64,000 bases of DNA from Litoribaculum gwangyangense (GCF_039543505.1 NZ_BAABJW010000002.1:620001-684000); one strand, 5' to 3'. Positions 43,302-52,293 are shown, counted from the stretch's first letter. A program made the numbers and translations. The notes: generated by a model not told the origin, from the sequence alone.

Positions 43302-44201
43302 ATGCGAAAGCTATTTTTCATCTTTTTATCAATCAACCTCTTAAGTATGTATTCTTGTGATGACGGCGATATTATAACCGTAGAGTTAGATTTTGGTGAA
43401 ACATTCAGTGCTTGTGAAGGGGTTAATGATTTGGTACTTTACAAAACAAAGAAAGATCCTTCTGAATCCTTATCGGTTCTCATTCCAAATTATTCTCTGG
43501 ATGAACTTTTGGAATTAAATACCGATACACCAAAATCTGCCACACTTTATTATCGAACCTATAGTGAAACCAATTTACCTAACAACTTATTTTGCAATGA
43601 AATCCCTCCTAATGTTAATATAATTTCTAATAATGAAAGTTCTGTTACCGCTATTATAAATACCACCCTGGTGGAGGATGACAACGATGGAATTTTAGCT
43701 ATACTTGAAGATATCAACGGAAATGGTAATTTAGAGGATGATGATACGGATGGAGATGGCTTACCAAATTACATTGATGCTGATGATGACGGCGATAATA
43801 TTTTGACCAGAGATGAAAACCCAGACACCAATAATGATGGTAATTTAAGTGATGCACAAGATACTGATGGCGACGGCACACCAGATTATTTGGATGATGA
43901 CGATGATGGAGATATGGTCAAAACAAGAGATGAAGAAAACGCCTCCCAAGATAATAATCCTGCAAACGACATAACCAATCCGGATGTGGGGGCTGATTTT
44001 TTAAACCCAGATATATCCACCACCCAACCAGCTACTGGATTCAGACAGCACAGTATTTCAAGAACATATACCGTAAACATATCGCTAAACGGAGTTTCTT
44101 TTGATTTTATATCACAGGAACCATTAAATTTTGGCAATTTAAATTCGAGTGAAATACCAACTGTTTTAAAGTCTAGAACAGTAACACCTCCTTTCAATTA
44201 G
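43302..44201 (+). CDS. Lipoprotein with thrombospondin-type-3-like calcium repeats
   Basis: This 299-residue protein has a lipoprotein signal with Cys19 in LSMYSCDDGD. Residues about 125-215 hold several Asp/Asn-rich repeats (DTDGDGLPNYIDADDDGDN, DTDGDGTPDYLDDDDDGD), the DxDxDG pattern of thrombospondin type 3 repeats, which bind calcium. The N- and C-terminal parts are beta-rich and not recognised. Likely exposed at the cell surface. Its last 8 bases overlap the convergent Smr gene. Confidence 0.8.
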   Translation: MRKLFFIFLSINLLSMYSCDDGDIITVELDFGETFSACEGVNDLVLYKTKKDPSESLSVLIPNYSLDELLELNTDTPKSATLYYRTYSETNLPNNLFCNEIPPNVNIISNNESSVTAIINTTLVEDDNDGILAILEDINGNGNLEDDDTDGDGLPNYIDADDDGDNILTRDENPDTNNDGNLSDAQDTDGDGTPDYLDDDDDGDMVKTRDEENASQDNNPANDITNPDVGADFLNPDISTTQPATGFRQHSISRTYTVNISLNGVSFDFISQEPLNFGNLNSSEIPTVLKSRTVTPPFN

Positions 44202-44757
44202 GGAGTGCATTCTGGTAAATATAAACTTCGGTGGCTCCTAAACCATATTTTTTATAATCGGCATCATAAAATTTAACGTTGTTATACCTTCCAAAAAGAT
44301 ACTCGAGTTCTAACTTAAGAACGCCTTCGCCTACCCCATGTATAAACACTATTTTTTGAATGCGTTTATTTATGGCAAAATCGAGTTGGCGCTTGGCCGT
44401 TTCCAATTGAAGAGTTAGCATGTCATAATTGGTCATTCCCCGAGAAGATTTCACCAACTGGTTGATATGCAAATCAACTTCCATGGTAGGCTCATATTTT
44501 TCTTTGGCTTTTATTCTAACTTGTTTTCTTTTTGGCGCTAATTCTTTCTCAACTATAACAGTCTCTAAATTTTCAATGGAAAACACTTTTGATTTTAATG
44601 ATTCCTTTTCTTGCTTCTTAATCAATTCATTACCTCTAAAATCCAATAAAAAGCCGTCAGCAGTCTCAATGGTATACGTATTCCCAAACACATTTTTAAC
44701 AACTCCAGATAGGTCTTCATCTAAAACAAACACATAATCACCTTTCTTAAACCCCAT
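44194..44757 (-). CDS. Smr-domain protein
   Basis: This 187-residue protein has an N-terminal SH3-like segment (KKGDYVFVLDEDLSGVVKNV) and a C-terminal Smr domain (about 95-183) with EVDLHINQLV, IQKIVFIHGVGEGVLKLEL and YGLGATEVYI. Smr domains nick or cleave nucleic acids; the DLH and HGxG motifs that form the active site are present. Recent work on eukaryotic and bacterial Smr proteins links some to cleavage of mRNA on collided ribosomes; whether that holds here is unknown. It overlaps the convergent lipoprotein gene by 8 bp. Confidence 0.85.
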   Translation of the reverse strand: MGFKKGDYVFVLDEDLSGVVKNVFGNTYTIETADGFLLDFRGNELIKKQEKESLKSKVFSIENLETVIVEKELAPKRKQVRIKAKEKYEPTMEVDLHINQLVKSSRGMTNYDMLTLQLETAKRQLDFAINKRIQKIVFIHGVGEGVLKLELEYLFGRYNNVKFYDADYKKYGLGATEVYIYQNALPN

Positions 44758-44759
44758 GA

Positions 44760-44954
44760 TTACACATTTTTATTTGTTCCTTCATCATTTTCAGTATCAT
44801 TTCTACTAGGTATGGTTTTGGAAATCCGGTAAATACCAATCATAAGAATAACTATACCCGAAATAAGTATGTATTGATTTTGGTTAGCACCCGCTTTGGC
44901 ATACATGGCAATCAGCGCTCCAAAAATAATTAGTATATAATTTAGAAATTTCAT
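44760..44954 (-). CDS. Small membrane protein with two helices
   Basis: This 64-residue protein has two hydrophobic helices (FLNYILIIFGALIAMYAKAG and YILISGIVILMIGIYRISK) and a charged C-terminal tail. No family recognised. It lies 2 bp upstream of the Smr gene on the same strand, so the two are very likely co-translated. Confidence 0.65.
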   Translation of the reverse strand: MKFLNYILIIFGALIAMYAKAGANQNQYILISGIVILMIGIYRISKTIPSRNDTENDEGTNKNV

Positions 44955-45063
44955 TTAAAAAATTATTCCTACAAAAATACATTAAAATAGTTGCCAGTAA
45001 AACCCAATAGTAAAATCTATTAAGTACTAATTGTAACGCAAAACCCATAAATTAATATTTTTG

Positions 45064-45071
45064 TACCTTTG
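45064..45071 (+). promoter_or_regulatory. -7 promoter element of the T9SS cargo gene
   Basis: TACCTTTG is an exact TAnnTTTG match, 24 bp before the ATG at 45096. A TTG occurs at 45031-45033, but the 30-bp spacing is longer than usual. Confidence 0.4.
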
Positions 45072-45095
45072 GAAGGATTAATTAGGCCTTAAATC

Positions 45096-47042
45096 ATGAC
45101 TAGAACACTCTCAATAAATCTTTTGAGCACCTATCGCACAAGTTTTATTTTACACATCATATTAAAAAAATTCATTTCAACTTTAATTTATTTAATTTGG
45201 TTCGTTTTCACTCATAATTCTTTTGGCCAAGATTTATATGTTGGTGATAATAGTTACTTATATGCCAGAGATGCCGTAGTTTTTGTAAATAACGATATAA
45301 GACTTGAAACTGATACCTCTCATCTTTACTTTAGGGGTAATGCACAATTGTTACAAAACAACGATATAAAAAACTCCGATTTAGGTGAGCTATCCATTTA
45401 CCAAAACCAAACCACCAATGTTTATGAATATAACTATTGGTGTTCTCCTGTTGGTGTTAGCGTTGATGGTACTACCCAAGCCAATGTAGATTTTAATGGC
45501 ACTAATATTCATGACCCTGCAGATGATGCAGATTTAACCAATGTTAATTCCAGTGCTTATAATTTTACCACTGCTTACAACGGAACAGCTACTGCACTTT
45601 CAAATTATTGGATTTTCACCTTAGTTAGTGGTGAGGGATATTACAGCTGGAACCAAGTTTTAGACGCTGGTAGCATAGGAACAGGATATGGTTTTACAAT
45701 GAAAGGAAGTCCGAACCCAAATAATGTATTAGATTTTAGAGGACGCCCGAATAATGGTACAATCATAGTAAGTTGTTCTTTTGACGGTGTTGATAATCAG
45801 CCATCTGGTTTAGCAAATCATGCCGAAACTTTAACAGGCAATCCTTATCCTTCAGCTTTAGATTTAAAACTATTTATGGCCCACCCCGATAATCAAATAA
45901 ATTTAAATGGTGAAATATATTTCTGGGAACAAAAGCAAAAAAACTCTCATTTTTTAGCAGATTATGAAGGGGGCTACGGAGTTTACACACCTGGTGATTT
46001 AATGAATTTATCAGATAATGGAACCTATTCGGTTGCAGCTTTCGAGAATTATAATGGTGATGGGAGTGATAATAACAATACAACTGGAAACACCATTGAC
46101 TTTAGTGGAAATAACCAAAGACGTTTTGCAGCAGTAGGTCAAGGTTTTGTTGTTGCCAGTAATGTTAACGGTGGCTTCGCAACGTTTGACAATTCTATGC
46201 GTGTATATTTTCCTGAAGATTCCACTCCGGGTGGTGATGGCTCTATTTTTGCGAAAAACACAAATTCTAAAGGCGACAATGGAAAAGAAAAAATTGCGCC
46301 TATGTCGCACAACGGAATTGACTATAAAAGCATTGTAGGTAAGCCTACTATCATACCAGAAATTAGGATCCATACTCAAATAAACAATACTTATTACAAG
46401 GAAAATGTGATTGCCTTTAGAGAAAGCACACCAAATAACAATACCTACAATAAATTTTATGATGGTAGAAACATCAATGAATTAGCATCGGATGCATACC
46501 TGATTTCTAGTGATAAAGATTTGGTTATCAAGTCCATAAATTATGATGAAACAACTAGATTACCTCTGGGATTGAAAGCCGCCAATGACAATACATTTTT
46601 CAGTATTAAAATCCATAGGTTAAAAAACGTTCCATCTGATGTTAATGTTTTTGTTTTTGATAAAGAGACCAACGCATATCATGATGTTAAAAATGGTACT
46701 TATGAAGTGACTTTAAATAAAGGAACTTATAATAACCGTTTTGAAGTTACTTTTGCTAAAAACAACTTAAATGTTGAAGAAAATACATTTGATAATTTTA
46801 AAGTAATTCAAAACAACAATTTATCTCTATTGAAACTTATAAACTCTAATAACTTAAATATCAAGTCGGTTAGTGTGTTTGATGTTTCAGGTAAACGAGT
46901 TTTATCAGCCAATGAAAATTCACAAAATGGAGAATATCAATATTCTACAAAATCTCTAAGTGATGGCGTTTATATTGTAAAAATTGAATCTTCAAATAAT
47001 GAGGGTTTCACAAAGAAAATAATGATTAATAACAAAAAATAG
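45096..47042 (+). CDS. T9SS-sorted secreted protein
   Basis: This 648-residue protein has a long N-terminus with a signal peptide ending near NSFGQ. The middle is beta-rich, with YWCSPVG and LTGNPYPSALD motifs common in flavobacterial secreted proteins. The last ~75 residues form a type A T9SS sorting domain (IKSVSVFDVSGKRVLS, LSDGVYIVKIES, final KKIMINNKK), directing export through PorV and the type IX system. No enzymatic domain recognised. It stands alone between a membrane-protein operon and a DUF2752 gene. Confidence 0.85.
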   Translation: MTRTLSINLLSTYRTSFILHIILKKFISTLIYLIWFVFTHNSFGQDLYVGDNSYLYARDAVVFVNNDIRLETDTSHLYFRGNAQLLQNNDIKNSDLGELSIYQNQTTNVYEYNYWCSPVGVSVDGTTQANVDFNGTNIHDPADDADLTNVNSSAYNFTTAYNGTATALSNYWIFTLVSGEGYYSWNQVLDAGSIGTGYGFTMKGSPNPNNVLDFRGRPNNGTIIVSCSFDGVDNQPSGLANHAETLTGNPYPSALDLKLFMAHPDNQINLNGEIYFWEQKQKNSHFLADYEGGYGVYTPGDLMNLSDNGTYSVAAFENYNGDGSDNNNTTGNTIDFSGNNQRRFAAVGQGFVVASNVNGGFATFDNSMRVYFPEDSTPGGDGSIFAKNTNSKGDNGKEKIAPMSHNGIDYKSIVGKPTIIPEIRIHTQINNTYYKENVIAFRESTPNNNTYNKFYDGRNINELASDAYLISSDKDLVIKSINYDETTRLPLGLKAANDNTFFSIKIHRLKNVPSDVNVFVFDKETNAYHDVKNGTYEVTLNKGTYNNRFEVTFAKNNLNVEENTFDNFKVIQNNNLSLLKLINSNNLNIKSVSVFDVSGKRVLSANENSQNGEYQYSTKSLSDGVYIVKIESSNNEGFTKKIMINNKK

Positions 47043-47101
47043 TTATAACTGCATTTATTTCTTAATTCACTTTTACTATTTTAGCCTATATATTTCAATT
47101 T

Positions 47102-47377
47102 ATGGAAAACTATATGCTACCCTGCCTAAACAAAAAACTATTTGGTTTTGAGTGCATGGGGTGTGGTATTCAAAGATCTGTCCAATTAATTTTTCAAGGA
47201 GAATTTTTAGAGGCTTTTTATATGTATCCAGCTATTTATAGCTTAATAGCTCTTTTTTTTACCATCGGCTTAAACATTTTCTTTAAATTTAAAAATTCAA
47301 ATATAGTTATTGGCGCACTAGCTATTTTATCGGTGGCTACGATTGTTATTAGCTATATTATTAAAATAACCCTTTAA
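47102..47377 (+). CDS. DUF2752 membrane protein
   Basis: This 91-residue protein has the DUF2752 pattern: an N-terminal segment with FGFECMGCGIQRSVQLIFQG, then two hydrophobic helices (YPAIYSLIALFFTIGLNIFF and IGALAILSVATIVISYIIK). The CxGCGxxR motif is conserved in the family and may bind a metal or form a disulfide, but function is unknown. It starts 60 bp after the T9SS cargo gene and 10 bp before the CCC-motif protein. Confidence 0.85.
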   Translation: MENYMLPCLNKKLFGFECMGCGIQRSVQLIFQGEFLEAFYMYPAIYSLIALFFTIGLNIFFKFKNSNIVIGALAILSVATIVISYIIKITL

Positions 47378-47386
47378 AAGAATTTT

Positions 47387-47704
47387 ATGAAAAAACAACT
47401 CAACCCAACCTTGATTTATGTTTTGTCTATTTTAGGTTTTATATGTTGCTGCCTTGGTGGTGCTGTCCTATCTGTTCCTGCATATATTATTGCCCATAAC
47501 AAAGTAAAAGATGCTGAATTAAACCCTGATGACTATGAAGGAGATTTAAAAGCCATGAAAACAGCTAAGATTGTAGCTTTAATATCTGCTATATTAAGTA
47601 GTTTGATGCTTATAAGAATTATTTATGTTCTTGTAACAAGTGATTGGGATGAATTGAGAAGAATTTTTGAAGAAGCCATGGAGCAAGCTCAACAAAACCA
47701 ATAA
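47387..47704 (+). CDS. CCC-motif membrane protein
   Basis: This 105-residue membrane protein has two helices, the first with the CCC motif (YVLSILGFICCCLGGAVLSV, then PAYIIAHNKV) and the second near residues 63-84. It belongs to a small Bacteroidota family related to DUF4190; function is unknown. It is 10 bp after the DUF2752 gene and paired with it. A terminator follows. Confidence 0.85.
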   Translation: MKKQLNPTLIYVLSILGFICCCLGGAVLSVPAYIIAHNKVKDAELNPDDYEGDLKAMKTAKIVALISAILSSLMLIRIIYVLVTSDWDELRRIFEEAMEQAQQNQ

Positions 47705-47727
47705 ACTTTACTTTTTATATATTAAAT

Positions 47728-47758
47728 AAAAAAAGCGACTATTGGTCGCTTTTTTTGT
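47728..47758. terminator. Bidirectional terminator
   Basis: AAAAGCGAC (47731-47739) pairs perfectly with GTCGCTTTT (47745-47753) across TATTG, with flanking A- and T-runs, in the convergent gap before rocD. Confidence 0.85.
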
Positions 47759-47773
47759 GTTTCAATTGATCTC

Positions 47774-49054
47774 TTATTTCTCAAACTTTTTAAGTGTTTT
47801 TGTTATGATGTTAACACAATCCAATAACTGCTCTTTATCCATTATTAAAGGAGGGGCAAAACGGATGATATTACCATGCGTTGGTTTGGCTAACAAACCA
47901 TTATCACGCAAGGCTAAACAAATATTCCAAGCGGTATCACTTTCTTCACCATCGTTTATTACAATCGCATTAAGCAAACCTTTCCCTCTAATTAATTGAA
48001 CTATATTACTTGTTTTAATGTATTTATTCAATTCACTTCTGAACAAATTTCCCAACTCAAAAGCATTTTGAGCTAACTTTTCATCTCTAACAACTTCCAA
48101 TGCCGCCATAGCAACCGCCGCAGCTACAGGATTGCCTCCAAAAGTACTACCATGGTTTCCTGGTTTTATGACGTTCATTATAGCATCATTAGCTAAAACT
48201 GCCGATACGGGATATACCCCGCCACTTATAGCTTTACCTAAAATCAAAATATCTGGCTTTACATCTGGAGTGTTGGAGCAGTTTTTATTTTCACAAGAGC
48301 AATGTCCACAAGTTGCTAATAATCGTCCTGTTCTAGCGATACCCGTTTGAACTTCATCTGCTATAAATAATACATTGTGCGCTTCACATAATGCTTTAGC
48401 TTTAGTTAAATAATTTTCAGAAGGTACATAAACCCCTGCTTCTCCTTGTATAGGCTCCACTAAAAACCCAGATACATTAGGATTATTTTTTAAAGCATTC
48501 TCTAAAGCTCTTAAATTATCGTATTCAATTTTGATAAATCCTTTGGTGTAAGGTCCAAAATTTTTACGCGCCACTGGGTCATTGCTAAAAGATATGATGG
48601 TTGTTGTACGACCATGAAAATTGTTTTCGCAAACAATAATTTGTGCTTCATTTTCATCAATACCTTTTACTTCATAGGCCCATTTTCTACAAATTTTTAT
48701 TGCAGTTTCAACCGCTTCTGCTCCTGTATTCATAGGGAGCAACTTATCAAACCCAAAAAACTCACAAGCAAATTTCTCGAACTTCCCCAGCATATCGTTG
48801 TGAAAAGCTCTCGATGTTAAGGTTAATGTTTGTGCCTGGTGTACCATGGCACTTATAATTTTTGGGTGACAATGTCCTTGGTTCACTGCAGAGTATGCCG
48901 ATAAAAAATCGTAATACTTTTTCCCTTCTACATCCCAAACATAAACACCTTCTCCCCTATTTAATACCACGGGCAACGGATGATAATTATGAGCACCGTA
49001 CTTGTTTTCTAAATCGATCGCTTGTTGCGAAGTTAATTGGTCTAAAACAGCCAT
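47774..49054 (-). CDS. rocD: Ornithine--oxo-acid aminotransferase
   Basis: This 426-residue PLP class III aminotransferase converts ornithine and 2-oxoglutarate to glutamate semialdehyde and glutamate. Motifs include YDFLSAYSAVNQGHCHP, NTGAEAVETAIKICRKW, FIADEVQTGIARTGR and the PLP-lysine segment LILGKAISGGVYP. The ATG at 49054 (MAVLDQLTSQQAIDLENKYG) matches the family; an open frame extends 33 codons further upstream but is hydrophobic and unlikely to be part of the enzyme. A Cys-rich insert (CGHCSCENKNC) near residue 240 is unusual. Bases 49055-49259 form a ~200-nt leader. Confidence 0.94.
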   Translation of the reverse strand: MAVLDQLTSQQAIDLENKYGAHNYHPLPVVLNRGEGVYVWDVEGKKYYDFLSAYSAVNQGHCHPKIISAMVHQAQTLTLTSRAFHNDMLGKFEKFACEFFGFDKLLPMNTGAEAVETAIKICRKWAYEVKGIDENEAQIIVCENNFHGRTTTIISFSNDPVARKNFGPYTKGFIKIEYDNLRALENALKNNPNVSGFLVEPIQGEAGVYVPSENYLTKAKALCEAHNVLFIADEVQTGIARTGRLLATCGHCSCENKNCSNTPDVKPDILILGKAISGGVYPVSAVLANDAIMNVIKPGNHGSTFGGNPVAAAVAMAALEVVRDEKLAQNAFELGNLFRSELNKYIKTSNIVQLIRGKGLLNAIVINDGEESDTAWNICLALRDNGLLAKPTHGNIIRFAPPLIMDKEQLLDCVNIITKTLKKFEK

Positions 49055-49259
49055 TTTAAAATAAATTAAAGTTAATGCCCAAAAGGCAATGTTTACCATA
49101 CTTATGATGTAAACATTTCTAATTAAACCTCGCTTGGCGAGTAAAATAACCATTCCTTCTGTACCTTTATTCTTTCGAGAATCCGAAAAAGCAGCGTGGG
49201 AGAGAAATCATCCCTGAATAATGGTGCAAGTTAATAAATATTAATATTATCTAGAAACA

Positions 49260-49646
49260 CTAAGAAGACAATCTTCCAGATAGTGAAGAAATCTGTAACT
49301 CTAACCGTTTCATCTCTCTAAGAAGAGCATTTCTATGTATTTGCATCCACATATATATTTTAATCATACTCATAGCGGAAAAACACAAGATAATAGCTCC
49401 TACCCAAAGAATTAAATCATTAGTTTTTTCTACGTTCATACTTTGAATAATACAATATATTAAGAATCCGAAAACAACGATATTCACAATATTCATTAGT
49501 ATTGCTAACCATGTGTTTTTGCCTTTAAAAATGCCCCCTAACATTTGAAACAGGTTTTGCTCATCAAGTGCATCATAAAACTTTGCTTCTTCTTGTGTTA
49601 AGGTTTCTTTAATTAACTTGTCAATGTCTTCCATGTTAGTTTTCAT
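49260..49646 (-). CDS. DUF6768 membrane protein, likely sigma-factor partner
   Basis: This 128-residue protein has a cytoplasmic N-terminus (MKTNMEDIDKLIKETLTQEE), two membrane helices (about 48-68 and 78-98) and a coiled C-terminus. It matches DUF6768, found directly downstream of ECF-like sigma genes in Flavobacteriia. Its start overlaps the sigma gene's end by 11 bp, indicating translational coupling. An anti-sigma role is inferred from this position, not shown. Confidence 0.8.
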   Translation of the reverse strand: MKTNMEDIDKLIKETLTQEEAKFYDALDEQNLFQMLGGIFKGKNTWLAILMNIVNIVVFGFLIYCIIQSMNVEKTNDLILWVGAIILCFSAMSMIKIYMWMQIHRNALLREMKRLELQISSLSGRLSS

Positions 49647-50193
49647 AATTTCTGTTTTTTAAATTTTGTTTTAATTTTTCTCTGGCATGAAACAATCTGG
49701 ATTTAGCGGTTCCAATAGATATTTTTAAAATGTCAGATATCTGCTTCAATGAATAATCTTCAAGATAAAATAACCTAATTACTGTTTGTTGGGTTTCTGG
49801 TAATTTTTTAATTGCTACCAAAAGATTCTTTTTTAGCTTTTCATTGTCACTAATTACCTCATCATTTATTGTCTTTTGATTATGTTCCAAATATTGTAAA
49901 CACCTATAATTCTGTTTATTAGTATTCAACCAATCTAAAGACTTAGTGTACACAATTCGTAATGCCCAACTCCCAAAACTTTCAGGGTTTTTCAAATGGC
50001 TAATCCTTTCAATAATTGTTTTCCAACTATCTTGTGCTATATCTTTAGCGACATCAGCATCTTTAACCAACCAAAAGGCTTTTTCACAAAAGGTTTTATG
50101 CCAATTTTTTACCAATAAGTTAAAAGCATAAATATTGCCTGATTGATATTCCAATACCAGTTTGCTATCTAATAAACGTTTTTTGTTATTCAT
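49636..50193 (-). CDS. ECF-family RNA polymerase sigma factor
   Basis: This 185-residue sigma-70 family protein has region 2 (residues about 20-90: DVAKDIAQDSWKTIIERISH) and region 4 (about 118-175: LPETQQTVIRLFYLEDYSLK, then QISDILKISIGTAKSRLFHA), without regions 1 and 3. It is the first gene of a two-gene unit with the DUF6768 membrane protein. Such factors usually respond to envelope or metabolic stress; the target promoters are not known. Confidence 0.92.
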   Translation of the reverse strand: MNNKKRLLDSKLVLEYQSGNIYAFNLLVKNWHKTFCEKAFWLVKDADVAKDIAQDSWKTIIERISHLKNPESFGSWALRIVYTKSLDWLNTNKQNYRCLQYLEHNQKTINDEVISDNEKLKKNLLVAIKKLPETQQTVIRLFYLEDYSLKQISDILKISIGTAKSRLFHAREKLKQNLKNRNYEN

Positions 50194-50318
50194 TAAAAAA
50201 TGATCAGCCTATAACTTAAAGACGAAGAAAATTTAAAAAGGTTCATTTTATTTTTAAGGAAAGTAAATTCATTCATAAAGTTAATCTAAATAAAGTAACA
50301 TTTATTTAGCGCGATTAT

Positions 50319-50326
50319 TATTTTTG
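50319..50326 (+). promoter_or_regulatory. -7 promoter element of rlmD
   Basis: TATTTTTG matches TAnnTTTG and ends 4 bp before the ATG at 50331, so the transcript would have almost no leader. No clear -33 element is visible. Confidence 0.35.
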
Positions 50327-50330
50327 CAGC

Positions 50331-51743
50331 ATGTCTAGAAAAAAAACAAGAAAACAGGTTTTTGAAAATATAGAAGTTATGGATGCCGGTGCAAAAGGTA
50401 AAACCATAGCTAAAGCACCTGATGGTAAAGTAATTTTTTTATCAAATGCTGTTCCTGGTGATGTGGTTGATGTGCAAACATTTAAAAAGCGGACTGCTTA
50501 CTATGAGGCAAAAGCGACTGTTTTTCACAAACTTTCAGATAAAAGAGTAAAACCGGTTTGTGAGCATTTTGGGGTTTGTGGAGGCTGTAAATGGCAAGAT
50601 ATGGCATATGAGCACCAATTGTATTACAAACAAAAAGAAGTGACGAATAATTTAACTCGTATTGGGCATATCAAACTTCCCAAGGTCACTCCCATTTTGG
50701 GTTCAAAAAAACAATATTTTTACCGGAACAAAATGGAATTTTCCTTTAGTGATAGCCGCTGGTTAACACAAAAAGAAATACAATCGGATGCTGATTTGGG
50801 AGAAAAAAACGCTCTAGGATTTCACATCCCAGGCATGTGGGATAAAATACTTGATTTAAAGGAGTGCCACTTACAGGAAGATCCCTCAAACGCCATTAGA
50901 AATGCTGTAAAACAATTTGCCATTGAAAATAATTTAGAGTTTTTCAATACACGAAATCAAACAGGTTTTTTACGTACCATGATGATTCGTACTTCAAGTA
51001 TTGGAGATATTATGGTGATGGTTCAGTTTTTTAAGGAAGACCAACCGAAACGCGAGTTGCTATTGAATTTTATTGCTGAGAAATTTCCGGAAATCACCTC
51101 CCTTCAATATGTAATAAATGGCAAGGCAAATGATACGATATACGATCAAGAAATAATTTGCTACAAAGGCCAAGACCATATTTTTGAAGAAATGGAAGGT
51201 TTGAAATTTAAAATAAATGCAAAGTCGTTTTATCAAACCAACTCGAACCAAGCTTACGAACTTTATAAAATAGCTCGCGATTTTGCAGGCTTAACTGGCA
51301 AGGAATTGGTTTACGATTTATACACTGGCACCGGAACCATTGCTCAATTTATAGCAAAACAAGCAAAAAAAGTTATTGGTGTAGAGGCTGTTCCCGATGC
51401 CATTAAAGCTGCCAAAGAGAATGCACAATTAAACCAGATAAAAAACGTTGAGTTTTTTGTGGGTGATATGAAAAACGTTTTCAATAATGATTTTATTAAC
51501 AAAAACGGAAAACCAGAAATTATAATTACGGATCCTCCTCGTGATGGCATGCATAAAGATGTGGTACAGCAAATATTGAATATTGCACCCAAAAAAGTAG
51601 TTTATGTAAGTTGTAATAGTGCTACACAAGCTAGAGACTTAGCACTTATGGATGAGCAATACCAAGTAATCAAAACCCAAGCTGTTGATATGTTTCCGCA
51701 AACCTTCCATGTGGAAAATGTTGTACTTTTAGAAAAGCGATAA
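50331..51743 (+). CDS. rlmD: 23S rRNA (uracil-5-)-methyltransferase RlmD-like
   Basis: This 470-residue enzyme has an N-terminal TRAM domain (about 1-65), a 4Fe-4S cysteine cluster (CEHFGVCGGCKWQDM near 82-95 plus a later Cys), a SAM-binding VYDLYTGTGTIAQFIA, the catalytic-loop ITDPPRDGMHKDV and the nucleophile Cys in YVSCNSATQARDL. It belongs to the RlmD/RumA m5U methyltransferase family; which uridine it methylates cannot be told from the sequence. It is followed 1 bp later by the DUF6452 gene. Confidence 0.92.
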   Translation: MSRKKTRKQVFENIEVMDAGAKGKTIAKAPDGKVIFLSNAVPGDVVDVQTFKKRTAYYEAKATVFHKLSDKRVKPVCEHFGVCGGCKWQDMAYEHQLYYKQKEVTNNLTRIGHIKLPKVTPILGSKKQYFYRNKMEFSFSDSRWLTQKEIQSDADLGEKNALGFHIPGMWDKILDLKECHLQEDPSNAIRNAVKQFAIENNLEFFNTRNQTGFLRTMMIRTSSIGDIMVMVQFFKEDQPKRELLLNFIAEKFPEITSLQYVINGKANDTIYDQEIICYKGQDHIFEEMEGLKFKINAKSFYQTNSNQAYELYKIARDFAGLTGKELVYDLYTGTGTIAQFIAKQAKKVIGVEAVPDAIKAAKENAQLNQIKNVEFFVGDMKNVFNNDFINKNGKPEIIITDPPRDGMHKDVVQQILNIAPKKVVYVSCNSATQARDLALMDEQYQVIKTQAVDMFPQTFHVENVVLLEKR

Positions 51744-51744
51744 A

Positions 51745-52293
51745 ATGAAATACTTTAAAATCATTATAATTCCAATACTTTTGATAGTGTTTTTATCAAT
51801 AAGTTGTGAACGCGATGATATTTGTCCGGGCAGCACACCCACTACCCCACGAGTCATTATTGACATGTTAGATTTTGAAACCCAAGAAACAAGTAAAAAT
51901 GTTTTTGGCTTAGTGGTTGCTGGTATTCGTGAGGGCGGAAATTTAGTTTTACCAGGGTATAATATAGTCACAACTAACCAACTGGTCCTTCCATTAAAAA
52001 CGGATGAAAATACAACTCAGTATATACTCCATAAGGAATACATTTTTGATGATAATGACACCCCTGATGATACCACTGATGATATTATTGGCGGCAATCA
52101 AGATATAATCACCATAAATTATAGTCGTGAGGAAGTTTATGTGTCCCGTGCGTGTGGATATAAAACCATTTTTAAGAATGTAACAATTACCATCGAGGAT
52201 GATGGTGATAGGTGGTTACTCTCACAACAACCTTTGAACCCAAACCAATCTGTAGAAGATGAAACAACAACACACTTTAATATATTTCATTAG
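51745..52293 (+). CDS. DUF6452 lipoprotein
   Basis: This 182-residue protein has a lipoprotein signal with Cys21 in FLSISCERDDICPGS. The mature domain is beta-rich (TTPRVIIDMLDFETQETSKN) and matches the flavobacterial DUF6452 family of unknown function. A DDNDTPDDTTDD acidic stretch lies mid-protein. It starts right after rlmD and overlaps the next gene by 35 bp. Confidence 0.82.
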   Translation: MKYFKIIIIPILLIVFLSISCERDDICPGSTPTTPRVIIDMLDFETQETSKNVFGLVVAGIREGGNLVLPGYNIVTTNQLVLPLKTDENTTQYILHKEYIFDDNDTPDDTTDDIIGGNQDIITINYSREEVYVSRACGYKTIFKNVTITIEDDGDRWLLSQQPLNPNQSVEDETTTHFNIFH

